Of a stretch of 64,000 nt of DNA, positions 23,698 through 31,474 are shown piece after piece (the first letter of the stretch is position 1; the number at the start of each line of letters is the position of its first letter). The position numbers were made by a program, and so were the translations under genes. Location: assembly GCF_001652275.1 (NCBI RefSeq), contig NZ_LVZK01000001.1:1364001-1428000 (forward strand), in the 5' to 3' direction. Under the pieces are notes generated by a model that was given only the letters and a program-made list of their open reading frames with translations, was not told the DNA's origin and did not search any database. The DNA is from Peptidiphaga gingivicola. GTDB lineage: Bacteria; Actinomycetota; Actinomycetes; Actinomycetales; Actinomycetaceae.

Positions 23698-26472
23698 ATG
23701 CGCAACAGTTCTTCTTCGGGCGGACGCGACGCCGCCTATCTCGCCACGATGGAGCGTCTCCGTGCGCGAATCGCCCAGAATTCCGGGGGGCGCCGCAGCG
23801 CCGATGCGGATCGGGGCGGTGGGGCGGATCAGAACCTAGGAAGGCGCGGGGGAGAGGCCGACGGCGTCGGCGAACCGTTTGACCGCCGCGTTGGCGAACC
23901 GCTCGGACGCGACGCTTCCGGCGGGAGGCTTGGCGGCCGGTTCGCAGCCGAATCGGATTCTGCTTCTAGCGCAGCGATGGATTCGCGAGTGCAGAGAATC
24001 GTCGCCGGGCTCAATCCGCAGCAGCTGGAGGCGGTGACGCATTCTGGGGCTCCGTTGCTGGTGGTTGCGGGCGCGGGATCCGGGAAGACCCGCGTCCTCA
24101 CCTCCCGCATCGGATATCTCATTGCCTCGGGGCGAGCCGCGCCGGGCCAGATCTTGGCCATCACGTTCACGAACAAAGCAGCCAGGGAAATGCGCGAGAG
24201 GCTCGAGTCCGCATTGGGCGGGAGTGCGATACGCACGATGTGGGTTTCGACCTTCCACTCTGCCTGCGTCCGCATTCTTCGTTCCGAGCACGACGCATTG
24301 GGCATGCGCTCCACTTTCACGATCTACGACGCGCAGGACGCCCAGCGTCTCATGAAGCTCGTGTGCCGCGAGGAGAACATCGACATTCGGGCGCACCCGC
24401 CCAAAAGTCTCTCGCGCCGAGTCTCAGACCTGAAGAACGACCTCGTCACGCCCGAGCAGGCCGCGGACGACGCCGCGGACCAAGACTCCCAGGTGCTCGC
24501 CCACGCCTACGCTGCCTACCAAATCCGCCTCAGGCAAGCCAATGCCATGGACTTCGACGACCTCATTATGTCCACGGTCGATGTGCTGCGCTCCCATCCC
24601 GACGTGGCCGACCACTACAGGCGGCGCTTTCGGCACATACTCGTCGACGAGTATCAGGACACCAACCGGGCGCAGTACGAGTTGGTCCGGGCGCTCACGG
24701 GAACGGCAGAAGACGACAACCATGGCGAGCTGACCGTCGTGGGAGACGCGGATCAGTCGATCTACGCCTTCCGCGGGGCGACGATTCGCAACATCGAGGA
24801 CTTTGAGAAGGACTTTCCCGAGGCGCGCACGATCCTCCTCGAGCAGAACTACCGTTCGACCCAGTCGATCCTCTCGGCCGCGAACGGCATCATTGCCAAC
24901 AACAGCGGGCGCCGCCCAAAGCGCCTGTGGACCGACCGCGGCGACGGTGAGAAGATCGTCGGCTACGTCGCGGATTCTGAGGCAGACGAGAGCGCATTCG
25001 TCGTGTCGGAAATCGACAGGCTGCGCGACGACGCCGGGATCTCATACGGCGATGTGGCCGTCTTCTATCGGACGAACGCCCAGTCGCGGGCTGTTGAGGA
25101 CATGTTCGTCCGATCGGGGATCCCCTACAGGGTCATCGGCGGAACGCGTTTCTACGAGCGACGCGAAATCAAGGACGCTTTGGCCTACCTCCATGCCATC
25201 GTCAACCGCGACGACACCGTCTCCATTCGGCGCATCCTCAACATGCCCAAGAGGGGGCTGGGGGCGAAATCCGAGGAGGCGGTGGCCATGCACGCCGCGC
25301 GATGGGACGTGTCCTTCGGGGCGGCGCTTTGCGACGTCGGCGACCCGCATCCCGAACGCGGCCCGGTTTCGGGGATAGGGAAGAAGGCGTCTGCGACGAT
25401 GGCCGGTTTCGTGTCGATGCTCGAAAGCGGGCGCGAAATGGCGGAGGCGGGGGCCGCGCCCGATGCGATTCTCGACTTCGCGATGGAGGAGTCGGGCTAT
25501 CTCGACATGCTTCGCTCGAGCGACGACCCGCAGGACGAGTCCCGCTTGGAGAACCTCGCGGAACTGCATTCCGTCGCCGTCGACTTCCACAAGGCCAATC
25601 CCGACGCGACTCTGGCGGATTGGCTCGACCAGGTCTCGCTTGTCTCCGACGCCGATCAGCTCGCCGACGGCGACGAGGGCGAGGTAACGCTCATGACCGT
25701 TCACACCGCGAAGGGATTGGAGTTCCCGGTCGTCTTCGTCACGGGCCTGGAAGACGGGACTTTCCCCCATATGCGCTCGCTCATCGACCCCGCCGAACTG
25801 GCAGAGGAACGCCGCCTCGCCTACGTGGCGGTGACGCGGGCGCGTCAGCGGCTTTACATCACGAGGGCTGCTGCTCGCGCCTCCTGGGGCGCGCCCCAGG
25901 AGTTTCCTCCCTCGCGCTTCATCGAGGAGATTCCCGATTCTCTCATCGACTGGAGGCGATCCGAGTCAAGCGCCGACGCCATGCGCCGATCCGGCGGGCG
26001 GACCGGAACGTGGGGGAGCGGCGGAAGGCGTCGATCCGAAAGCTTCGGCGGGGGCTACGGCGACGAGCTCGACGACGGCCCCGTCGTGGGCTCCGGCAAA
26101 GGCTTCGTGCCGGGAAAGCTGGGCGTCGATGCGGCGAAGCAGAAAAGAAGAGGGAAACAGGCGGGGGCGGCGCGGGGCGCGAACCGGTCGGGGGCTGCGA
26201 ACGCCTCGGCGGGCGTCGGCGAGTCCGTGTCCGATGCGGCGGCAGGCTCCCCGGGCCTCGGCGCGGCCGACGGGGCCGGGCCGAATGCCGGGCCGTCGGT
26301 TCCGGACACCTATGGCTTGGCCGTCGGCGATTCTGTTGTGCACAAGAGCTTTGGCCGCGGCAAGATCGTTGCCTTCGAGGGGACCGGGCGCAACACAACG
26401 GCCAGGGTGACTTTCTCCAGCGGCCAAACCAAACGCCTGGCTTTGCGCTTCGCACCGCTGGAGAAGATCTGA
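23698..26472 (+). CDS. pcrA: UvrD/PcrA-type superfamily 1 DNA helicase
   Basis: 924 residues, an ATP-dependent 3'-5' helicase for repair and replication. Walker A GAGSGKT at 125-131; other SF1 motifs visible are AITFTNKAAREM (Ia), ILVDEYQDTNRAQYE (II), VVGDADQSIYAFRGA (III), LEQNYRSTQSIL (IV), VTLMTVHTAKGLEFPVVF (V) and EERRLAYVAVTRARQRLYIT (VI). The end (GDSVVHKSFGRGKIVAF...) is the PcrA C-terminal Tudor domain that contacts RNA polymerase. The first 95 residues and the linker at about 760-865 are Gly/Arg/Ala-rich low complexity, longer than usual. The true start could be later than 23698. Confidence 0.95.
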   Translation: MRNSSSSGGRDAAYLATMERLRARIAQNSGGRRSADADRGGGADQNLGRRGGEADGVGEPFDRRVGEPLGRDASGGRLGGRFAAESDSASSAAMDSRVQRIVAGLNPQQLEAVTHSGAPLLVVAGAGSGKTRVLTSRIGYLIASGRAAPGQILAITFTNKAAREMRERLESALGGSAIRTMWVSTFHSACVRILRSEHDALGMRSTFTIYDAQDAQRLMKLVCREENIDIRAHPPKSLSRRVSDLKNDLVTPEQAADDAADQDSQVLAHAYAAYQIRLRQANAMDFDDLIMSTVDVLRSHPDVADHYRRRFRHILVDEYQDTNRAQYELVRALTGTAEDDNHGELTVVGDADQSIYAFRGATIRNIEDFEKDFPEARTILLEQNYRSTQSILSAANGIIANNSGRRPKRLWTDRGDGEKIVGYVADSEADESAFVVSEIDRLRDDAGISYGDVAVFYRTNAQSRAVEDMFVRSGIPYRVIGGTRFYERREIKDALAYLHAIVNRDDTVSIRRILNMPKRGLGAKSEEAVAMHAARWDVSFGAALCDVGDPHPERGPVSGIGKKASATMAGFVSMLESGREMAEAGAAPDAILDFAMEESGYLDMLRSSDDPQDESRLENLAELHSVAVDFHKANPDATLADWLDQVSLVSDADQLADGDEGEVTLMTVHTAKGLEFPVVFVTGLEDGTFPHMRSLIDPAELAEERRLAYVAVTRARQRLYITRAAARASWGAPQEFPPSRFIEEIPDSLIDWRRSESSADAMRRSGGRTGTWGSGGRRRSESFGGGYGDELDDGPVVGSGKGFVPGKLGVDAAKQKRRGKQAGAARGANRSGAANASAGVGESVSDAAAGSPGLGAADGAGPNAGPSVPDTYGLAVGDSVVHKSFGRGKIVAFEGTGRNTTARVTFSSGQTKRLALRFAPLEKI

Positions 26473-26596
26473 AGCCCGCTGCCTTCCGTGTGCGCTTCGC
26501 CAGCCGTGCTCTCGTCCGCCGCGCTTGCCCGTGTCTTAAACCCGCCGTTTGCGCGTCTTAAGCTGCTGCCGCTTCTTTTCGCGGGCTAGCAGAGCT

Positions 26597-27037
26597 TCAG
26601 GGCTCTTCTTCTTTGCGTTTGCCCGTGAGGGTTCGGTTGTAGGCCAAGGCTGCGTCGAGCCAGAAGCGCAATTGCTCGTCGTCGGCGACGGACGCCGCAG
26701 ACGCGCGAATCCACCCCGCTCCCATGGCTCGCCCCGGGCTGATCTCGGCGGGCGAGGCTCCCGGGACCTCGCTGAATTTCGCGTCGTCGGCGACGTCGAT
26801 GCGGACGAGGAGATCTCCGTCCTTGGACGCGTGGACCGCCATTTTCTCGTTGACCATGAAAGCCCGACCGCCGAACATCGAGACCTCGCGGACCGCGAGC
26901 TCGTCGGCAAGAAGATCGCGCAGGCGGGCGGCGAGGAGGTCTCTTTGCCCCGCATTTTTAGACGCGGCTCTTTCAAATCTGCCGTCTTTGGAGCCGCCGC
27001 TTGCAGGCATGCCGGCCCTGGAACCGCCGCTTCGCAC
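26597..27037 (-). CDS. TfoX/Sxy N-terminal-domain protein
   Basis: 146 residues from GTG 27037. Core motifs of the TfoX N-terminal domain: VREVSMFGGRAFMVNEKMAVHAS, then DLLVRIDVADDAKF and the end block ELRFWLDAALAYNRTL-like. The first 30 residues are low complexity, so the start may be later. This domain alone is common in actinobacteria and has no proven role; linkage to competence is not implied. The gene starts 4 bp after the NTF2-like gene ends. The stop comes just before an alternative frame that would give a Lys/Arg-rich tail, so a frameshift near 26600-26620 is possible. Confidence 0.75.
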   Translation of the reverse strand: MRSGGSRAGMPASGGSKDGRFERAASKNAGQRDLLAARLRDLLADELAVREVSMFGGRAFMVNEKMAVHASKDGDLLVRIDVADDAKFSEVPGASPAEISPGRAMGAGWIRASAASVADDEQLRFWLDAALAYNRTLTGKRKEEEP

Positions 27038-27041
27038 GGGG

Positions 27042-27428
27042 CTACGCTTTGTCTGCAGGAGGAGCGAAGGAAAGCCGGTCGAAAATCAGCACGCTGTCGA
27101 CGATCTTTCCTCCTTCGACGGTGAAGCACTCGGCCACGGGCGCGGCATCGGCCACGGCGGTCTGCGGGCAGTAGAACAGCGCGACCCGGTTCCCATCCGC
27201 AAAACTCGCAATGTCGACGAGCCCCGTCAGCCGCGGTGCGAAACCGCCAATGAACTGCTCGTATTCGCTTTTGCCGTGAAGATCGACGCCGGGAGCGCGG
27301 CAGGAGACGTCGTCGGCGACGAACGCCATGGCAGTTTCGACGTCGCCGCCGGTCCAAGCGCGATGGTAGGCCTCGACGATCGAGCGGGGCTGGGAATCCT
27401 CCGGCGTGACGGGGTTCTTTCGTGGCAC
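27042..27428 (-). CDS. NTF2-like / SnoaL-like domain protein
   Basis: 128 residues forming one cone-shaped alpha+beta domain: SIVEAYHRAWTGGDVETAMAFVADDV is the opening helix pattern, HGKSEYEQFIGGF is central, and AVAECFTVEGGKIVDSVLIFD closes it. Members are small isomerase-like or ligand-binding proteins; no substrate can be assigned. GTG 27428 has AAGGAGAG upstream. Probably cotranscribed with the TfoX-like gene. Confidence 0.8.
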   Translation of the reverse strand: MPRKNPVTPEDSQPRSIVEAYHRAWTGGDVETAMAFVADDVSCRAPGVDLHGKSEYEQFIGGFAPRLTGLVDIASFADGNRVALFYCPQTAVADAAPVAECFTVEGGKIVDSVLIFDRLSFAPPADKA

Positions 27429-27736
27429 GGGTGCTCTCCTTGTTGTCGGTTGGCTGGGCTCGTCGACCCAGGTGTTCTCTGTTCTTGCATTTCAGCCTAC
27501 AACGTCGCTCCGTCCGAAACGGTTGACGCCAGGCGCGGATCTGGCGGAGAGAAGGGCCAGTCTTCTTTCTCTCTAACAGTTCCCGGTGGAACAAGGTGCA
27601 CGGTCGGCTTCATTGGTTCAGGGAGTGAATGCCGGAGGGGCGAAAGCTCATGTTTGCCTGCCTCGCCCCTGTCAATCTCCCGGCCGGGGCGAAAACCGGT
27701 TTAGGCACAATCGGCTTGCAGAACGGCTTTCGAGCC
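27429..27736. other. 308-bp intergenic interval
   Basis: It separates the NTF2-like gene start from the end of the Old Yellow Enzyme gene, both minus strand. It must contain the promoter for the NTF2-TfoX pair. I see no convincing hairpin terminator or other feature. Confidence 0.4.
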
Positions 27737-28825
27737 TTACGCCCAGATTCCGCGCCAATACTGCGCAGGCATCACCGAGTCGGCGTCTGTGAGCCGGTTG
27801 GCCCAGCGCAGGGGAGCGTAGGGGTCGGTCAGAGCCACGCGTCCGATTGCCACGGCGTCGCACCGGCCCGTCACGAGGGCCTGCTCCGCCTGCTCTCCGC
27901 TGGAAATGAGGCCGACGCCCACGACCTTGGCCTGGCTCCCCGAGACCGCCCGCTTGACGTCAGCGGCCAGCGGCAACTGGTATCCGGGCCCCACCGGGAT
28001 CGAGGCGGGAAGAAGGCCTCCCGAGGAAACGTGGAGGACATCGACGCCGTGGGCGACGAGGGCTTCAGCGGTGCGGCATGTGGCCTCGGAGTCGATCCCT
28101 CCCTCGGTCCAGTCGGTTGCGGACAGGCGGACGCACAAGACCTTGTCGCCGATCGCCGATCGGACGGCGTCGACGATGCGAATGAGGAACCGTCGCCGAT
28201 TCTCCTCGCTGCCGCCGTATTCGTCGGTGCGGACGTTCGACAGCGGGGAAAGGAATTCGTGAATGAGGTATCCGTGGGCGCCGTGCACTTCGACGACGTC
28301 GACGCCCGCCGCAACCGCCCGGCGCGCCGCTTGCGCAAAGGCTTCGACGAGCGCGTCGATGCTTGCCGCGTCGAGCTCGGACGGCTTGTCCAAGCCGGGA
28401 AAGGCGATCGGGCTGGGGGCGACGAGAGTCCAGCCGTCCTGTGTGCCCTCGAAGGCGTGGGCGTAGCCCCGAAGAGCGGGAGAGGTGCCTGCTTTTCGGC
28501 CGGCGTGGGCGATCTGGACTCCGCAGAGGGCTCCCTCGGCGTGAACGGCCTTGACCAATTTGGAGAAACTCTCGATTTGCCGGTCGTCCCACAGGCCGAG
28601 GTCGCGCGGCGAGATGCGGCCCTCGGGCGAAACCGCCGTCGCCTCGACGACGATCGTGCCGAATCCGCCGACGGCGCGAGAACCGTAATGCAGAGTATGC
28701 CAATCGGTTGCGTGCCCGTCTTCCTGAACGGCCGAGTAGGTGCACATCGGGGCGAGCCACAGGCGATTGCGAGCCGTCGTGTTGCGGAATGGCGTCGGGG
28801 AGAAAAGCATGCTCATAGGCTTCAT
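27737..28825 (-). CDS. Old Yellow Enzyme family NADH:flavin oxidoreductase (YqjM-like)
   Basis: 362 residues, an FMN-dependent TIM-barrel ene-reductase of the short, thermophilic-like class. PMCTYSA near residue 27 holds the Cys typical of YqjM-type enzymes in place of Thr. QIAHAGRKAGT and VEVHGAHGYLIHEFLSPLSN carry the substrate- and FMN-binding His and Arg regions. Late FMN phosphate-binding segments are VVGVGLISS and VAIGRVALTDPYAPLRWA. It reduces activated C=C bonds with NAD(P)H, probably in detoxification. Monocistronic as far as can be seen. Confidence 0.92.
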   Translation of the reverse strand: MKPMSMLFSPTPFRNTTARNRLWLAPMCTYSAVQEDGHATDWHTLHYGSRAVGGFGTIVVEATAVSPEGRISPRDLGLWDDRQIESFSKLVKAVHAEGALCGVQIAHAGRKAGTSPALRGYAHAFEGTQDGWTLVAPSPIAFPGLDKPSELDAASIDALVEAFAQAARRAVAAGVDVVEVHGAHGYLIHEFLSPLSNVRTDEYGGSEENRRRFLIRIVDAVRSAIGDKVLCVRLSATDWTEGGIDSEATCRTAEALVAHGVDVLHVSSGGLLPASIPVGPGYQLPLAADVKRAVSGSQAKVVGVGLISSGEQAEQALVTGRCDAVAIGRVALTDPYAPLRWANRLTDADSVMPAQYWRGIWA

Positions 28826-29188
28826 GGTACGCCCGAAGCCTCGGCGCGGACAGTGCCGGAGCGCACGATTTCAGGGCGCCGGGATGCATGCAACGAAGCG
28901 CTGAGGCGCCGCGGCGCGCCTGCGCGTCGCGGGCCAGAAGGCAGGGGAGGCCGCCTGCCGCGTCTCGGGGGATGCGTCTGCCGGCGTCCGCAGGTCAAAC
29001 GTCGCACGGGAACGCAGGTCAAACGTCGTACAGGAAGAAGTCTGTACAGGCAAGCCGGCGGTGACGAAGACGACGCGCGTGTTCTCCAAGCGGGCAATTT
29101 GGCGGAAATGGTGGACACGTGCGGCAACGGTCGATTAGGTTTCCAATGTCTTGACAAGCCCTGACGGGCACAACGAAGGAGGGGCACG
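28826..29188. other. 363-bp intergenic interval with tandem repeat
   Basis: No convincing gene. A 24-bp tandem duplication occupies 28989-29036. The right end carries the promoter and the strong AAGGAGGGG ribosome site of the DUF4242 gene. Confidence 0.5.
28989..29036. repeat. 24-bp tandem duplication
   Basis: Two adjacent 24-bp units (28989-29012, 29013-29036) that match at 22 of 24 positions and share the core GCAGGTCAAACGTCG. It is not in a recognised gene. Confidence 0.88.
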
Positions 29189-29716
29189 TTGCCGCTGTAC
29201 TTAATCGAACTCAAGCCCGCCGAAGCCACCAGGGAGTCCGTCGGCGACCTCATCGAGAAGGTCGTTTCCGCCGTCGGCTCGGGCGACGGCGAACTCATCG
29301 AGACGCAGGTGACGTCTGACCATCGGATCGTCTTCGTCGTCGTCGAAGCGGATTCGCCGCGTTTCGCCTCGCCCGTCGTCAAGGCGGTCGAGGGCTCCGC
29401 GGAAATCGCCGGCCCCGACGAGGTCAGGCTTGTGGGCGCCGAGCTTGACGACATCAAGAAGTTGAAGTCCCACGCGGACTACCTCGTCGAATGGGACATT
29501 CCCGCCGAGATCACGATGGACCAGTATCTTGCGCGGAAGAAGGCCAATTCCCCGAAGTACGCGGAGGTTCCCGAGGTCTCCTTCCTGCGGACGTACGTCC
29601 GGGAGGACACCGCCAAGTGCCTGTGCTTCTACGACGCCCCCGACGAGGACGCCGTGACGAGGGCGCGAGCAGCCGTTCAGACGCCCATCGACCGGCTTTT
29701 CAAGCTGGACGTTTGA
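29189..29716 (+). CDS. DUF4242-type protein, duplicated fold
   Basis: 175 residues, starting at TTG 29189, which is supported by AAGGAGGGG four nt upstream. The C-terminal half (YLVEWDIPAEITMDQYLARK...SFLRTYVREDTAKCLCFYDAPDEDAVTRAR) matches DUF4242, small ferredoxin-fold proteins; some members have been reported to bind nickel. The N-terminal half has a similar strand-helix pattern and may be a second, diverged copy. It is soluble and has no signal. It is a single-gene unit ending in a strong hairpin terminator. Confidence 0.8.
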   Translation: MPLYLIELKPAEATRESVGDLIEKVVSAVGSGDGELIETQVTSDHRIVFVVVEADSPRFASPVVKAVEGSAEIAGPDEVRLVGAELDDIKKLKSHADYLVEWDIPAEITMDQYLARKKANSPKYAEVPEVSFLRTYVREDTAKCLCFYDAPDEDAVTRARAAVQTPIDRLFKLDV

Positions 29717-29778
29717 GGGGCTTCCCGAACGCCTGAGAGGCTTTGACGTCCGAAGCATGTGACGCTCCGGCTCGTCGC

Positions 29779-29820
29779 CCGCAAGGCCCTGAGACCTGCG
29801 AGGGTCTCAGGGCCTTGCGG
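29779..29820. terminator. Bidirectional terminator hairpin
   Basis: Perfect 18-bp stem CCGCAAGGCCCTGAGACC (29779-29796) / GGTCTCAGGGCCTTGCGG (29803-29820) with a 6-nt loop, between the convergent DUF4242 and TetR genes. T-runs are weak, but the stem is the longest in the window. Confidence 0.8.
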
Positions 29821-29886
29821 ATTTCGACCCGCGGGACGTCGGAGCTCGCAGGTTTGAGGCCGGTGGGGCGGCGGCTGCTTCGGGCC

Positions 29887-30573
29887 TCATGCGCGGCCCA
29901 GGCGGGCAAGAGCCTCGTCGAGCAAGTCCACGGCGACCGAAAAGCTGGCCTCTGCCGAGCGGCGTTCCCCGAATCCGCCGCTCAGTTCCAGATCGACAAA
30001 CCCGTGAAGGGCGGAGCGGACGAACCTGACGGCGTCGACCAGGGAATCCTTGGGGATGCCGTAGCCGATGAGCGCGGCGCCCGCGACTTGAACGATCCTC
30101 TCCGAAGCGTCGATCGTCGGCGGCGGGCACGCCGCCCCAGAGGGGCGTGCCGTTTCCGACGGGGGAGTTTTTCCTGAGGCCTCGCCTTTCCCTGAAGGGG
30201 AGGCCTTCGTTGCGCCGTCGGCTCCGCCTCTGCCCCGAAAGGCTCGCCGATGCGGGGAGCGTTGAATGAGGGGATAGGTTCCAGGATGAGTGTGGGCGAA
30301 GGACCGGTACGCCGAGGCAATCGCCTGCAAAGCGTCTTTTCCCGAGCGGCCGACGGATGCTTCGGCCAGTGCGTCCGCGAATGCGCTCGCGGTCAAGTCC
30401 ACGACTCTGGCGACGAGGTCGTCGAGGCCTTTGACGTGCTTGTAGAGGCTGGGCGCCGCGACGCCCAAGGATTGCGCCAGGCGGGCAAGGGAGAGGGCGC
30501 CCAGGCCCTCGGCGTCGACGATGCGAGCCGCCTCCCGCGTCACGGATTCCGCGCTGAGCCCCGCCCTAGGCAT
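29887..30573 (-). CDS. TetR-family regulator with low-complexity insertion
   Basis: 228 residues. The N-terminal helix-turn-helix is AARIVDAEGLGALSLARLAQSLGVAAPSLYKHVKGLDDLV; the C-terminal part resembles the TetR C-terminal WHG-type dimerisation domain. Between them, bases 30112-30240 encode a Gly/Ser/Pro/Lys-rich stretch of about 40 residues not expected in the family. ATG 30573 is 14 bp after the end of the alpha/beta hydrolase gene, so the two form an operon, most likely repressed by this protein through the palindrome at 31411-31429. The long upstream open frame overlaps the hydrolase gene and is ignored. Confidence 0.85.
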   Translation of the reverse strand: MPRAGLSAESVTREAARIVDAEGLGALSLARLAQSLGVAAPSLYKHVKGLDDLVARVVDLTASAFADALAEASVGRSGKDALQAIASAYRSFAHTHPGTYPLIQRSPHRRAFRGRGGADGATKASPSGKGEASGKTPPSETARPSGAACPPPTIDASERIVQVAGAALIGYGIPKDSLVDAVRFVRSALHGFVDLELSGGFGERRSAEASFSVAVDLLDEALARLGRA

Positions 30574-30587
30574 GCGTTCGTCCAAAG

Positions 30588-31403
30588 CTAGGCATGCATT
30601 CCTCCGAAGCCGATTCGGCTCGCGAATGCGATCGCCTCGCGCGCGGCGACGTCGGGCGATTCGAGCATCGGCGCGTGCCCGACGCCTTCGACCATGGCGA
30701 AGGCCCCCTGTGCGAATTGCGAGGCCGCCCACGATGCCTCGGCCCGAGGGTCCTTCCAGTCGGGGTCCTCGGCGCCCATGACGACAAGGGCGGGAGCGGT
30801 CACGCGGTTGAACCACGGTGCGACGACGGCATGGTCCGTGCGGGCGGTTTTCGAGAAGGCGGCCCAATGGCCTTTCCTTTTGAGGATCGAAGAGAGGCGA
30901 GAGGCCCGGGCCGAAGCCTGATCGCCGAGGCCCGGCCAAAGCCTGCGCGAGTAAAGGCGCCAAATTGCGGGACCCCACGGGCGGGCGAGGGCGAGGCGGA
31001 AACCGAGCCGCGTGAGCGGGTTCGACGCGCCGCGCAGAAAAGGCCCGAAAAGGATGAGCCCCGAGACTTTCTCGGGCTCTTTTCCAGCGGCGATTGCGGC
31101 CGCGGCGGCGGACATGGACGCCCCGGCGAGGATCGCGGGTCCGCCTCCCAGCTCGTCTACGACGGCGAGCATGTCCTGCGCCGTCGGCTCGTCGCCGTAA
31201 TAGTCAAAGCCCGTTGAAGAATCGCCGTGGCCGCGCAGATCGGCGGCGGCGACCCGAAATCCTGCTTCGACCAAGCGGCGCGAGAACGGGGCGAAGGCGT
31301 CGCGACTGTCTCCCATTGCGGGCGAGCAGACGACGAGCGGCCCCTCGCCCGCAGCCTCGACGCAGATCGTTCCTCCCGGAACGGAAATGTTGCTAATGGT
31401 CAT
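30588..31403 (-). CDS. Alpha/beta hydrolase
   Basis: 271 residues from ATG 31403. Typical alpha/beta-hydrolase landmarks: an N-terminal VVCSPAMGDSRDAF oxyanion-hole region, AAADLRGHGDSS, the nucleophile elbow LAGASMSAAAA with the catalytic Ser, VVMGAEDPDW carrying the acid and VEGVGHAPMLE carrying the His. The substrate is unknown. It is the first gene of an operon with its TetR regulator. The start is chosen because TAGCTT lies 7 nt before it (leaderless); an upstream ATG at 31439 would put the promoter inside the gene. Confidence 0.88.
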   Translation of the reverse strand: MTISNISVPGGTICVEAAGEGPLVVCSPAMGDSRDAFAPFSRRLVEAGFRVAAADLRGHGDSSTGFDYYGDEPTAQDMLAVVDELGGGPAILAGASMSAAAAAIAAGKEPEKVSGLILFGPFLRGASNPLTRLGFRLALARPWGPAIWRLYSRRLWPGLGDQASARASRLSSILKRKGHWAAFSKTARTDHAVVAPWFNRVTAPALVVMGAEDPDWKDPRAEASWAASQFAQGAFAMVEGVGHAPMLESPDVAAREAIAFASRIGFGGMHA

Positions 31404-31410
31404 AGCCAAT

Positions 31411-31439
31411 AAGCTAATGTTATTAGCTTTCGAGTGCAA
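31411..31439 (-). promoter_or_regulatory. Promoter with embedded TetR operator
   Basis: On the minus strand TTGCAC (31439-31434), a 17-bp spacer and TAGCTT (31416-31411) form a promoter; 7 nt later is the ATG, so the mRNA is leaderless. The perfect palindrome AAGCTAATGTTATTAGCTT (31411-31429) fills the spacer and the -10. A bound dimer would block polymerase directly. A further GCTAAT half-site is at 31392-31397. Confidence 0.7.
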
Positions 31440-31474
31440 GCCGTTGGGATGGCTTTCCGCCGCCAGCGCTTTCG

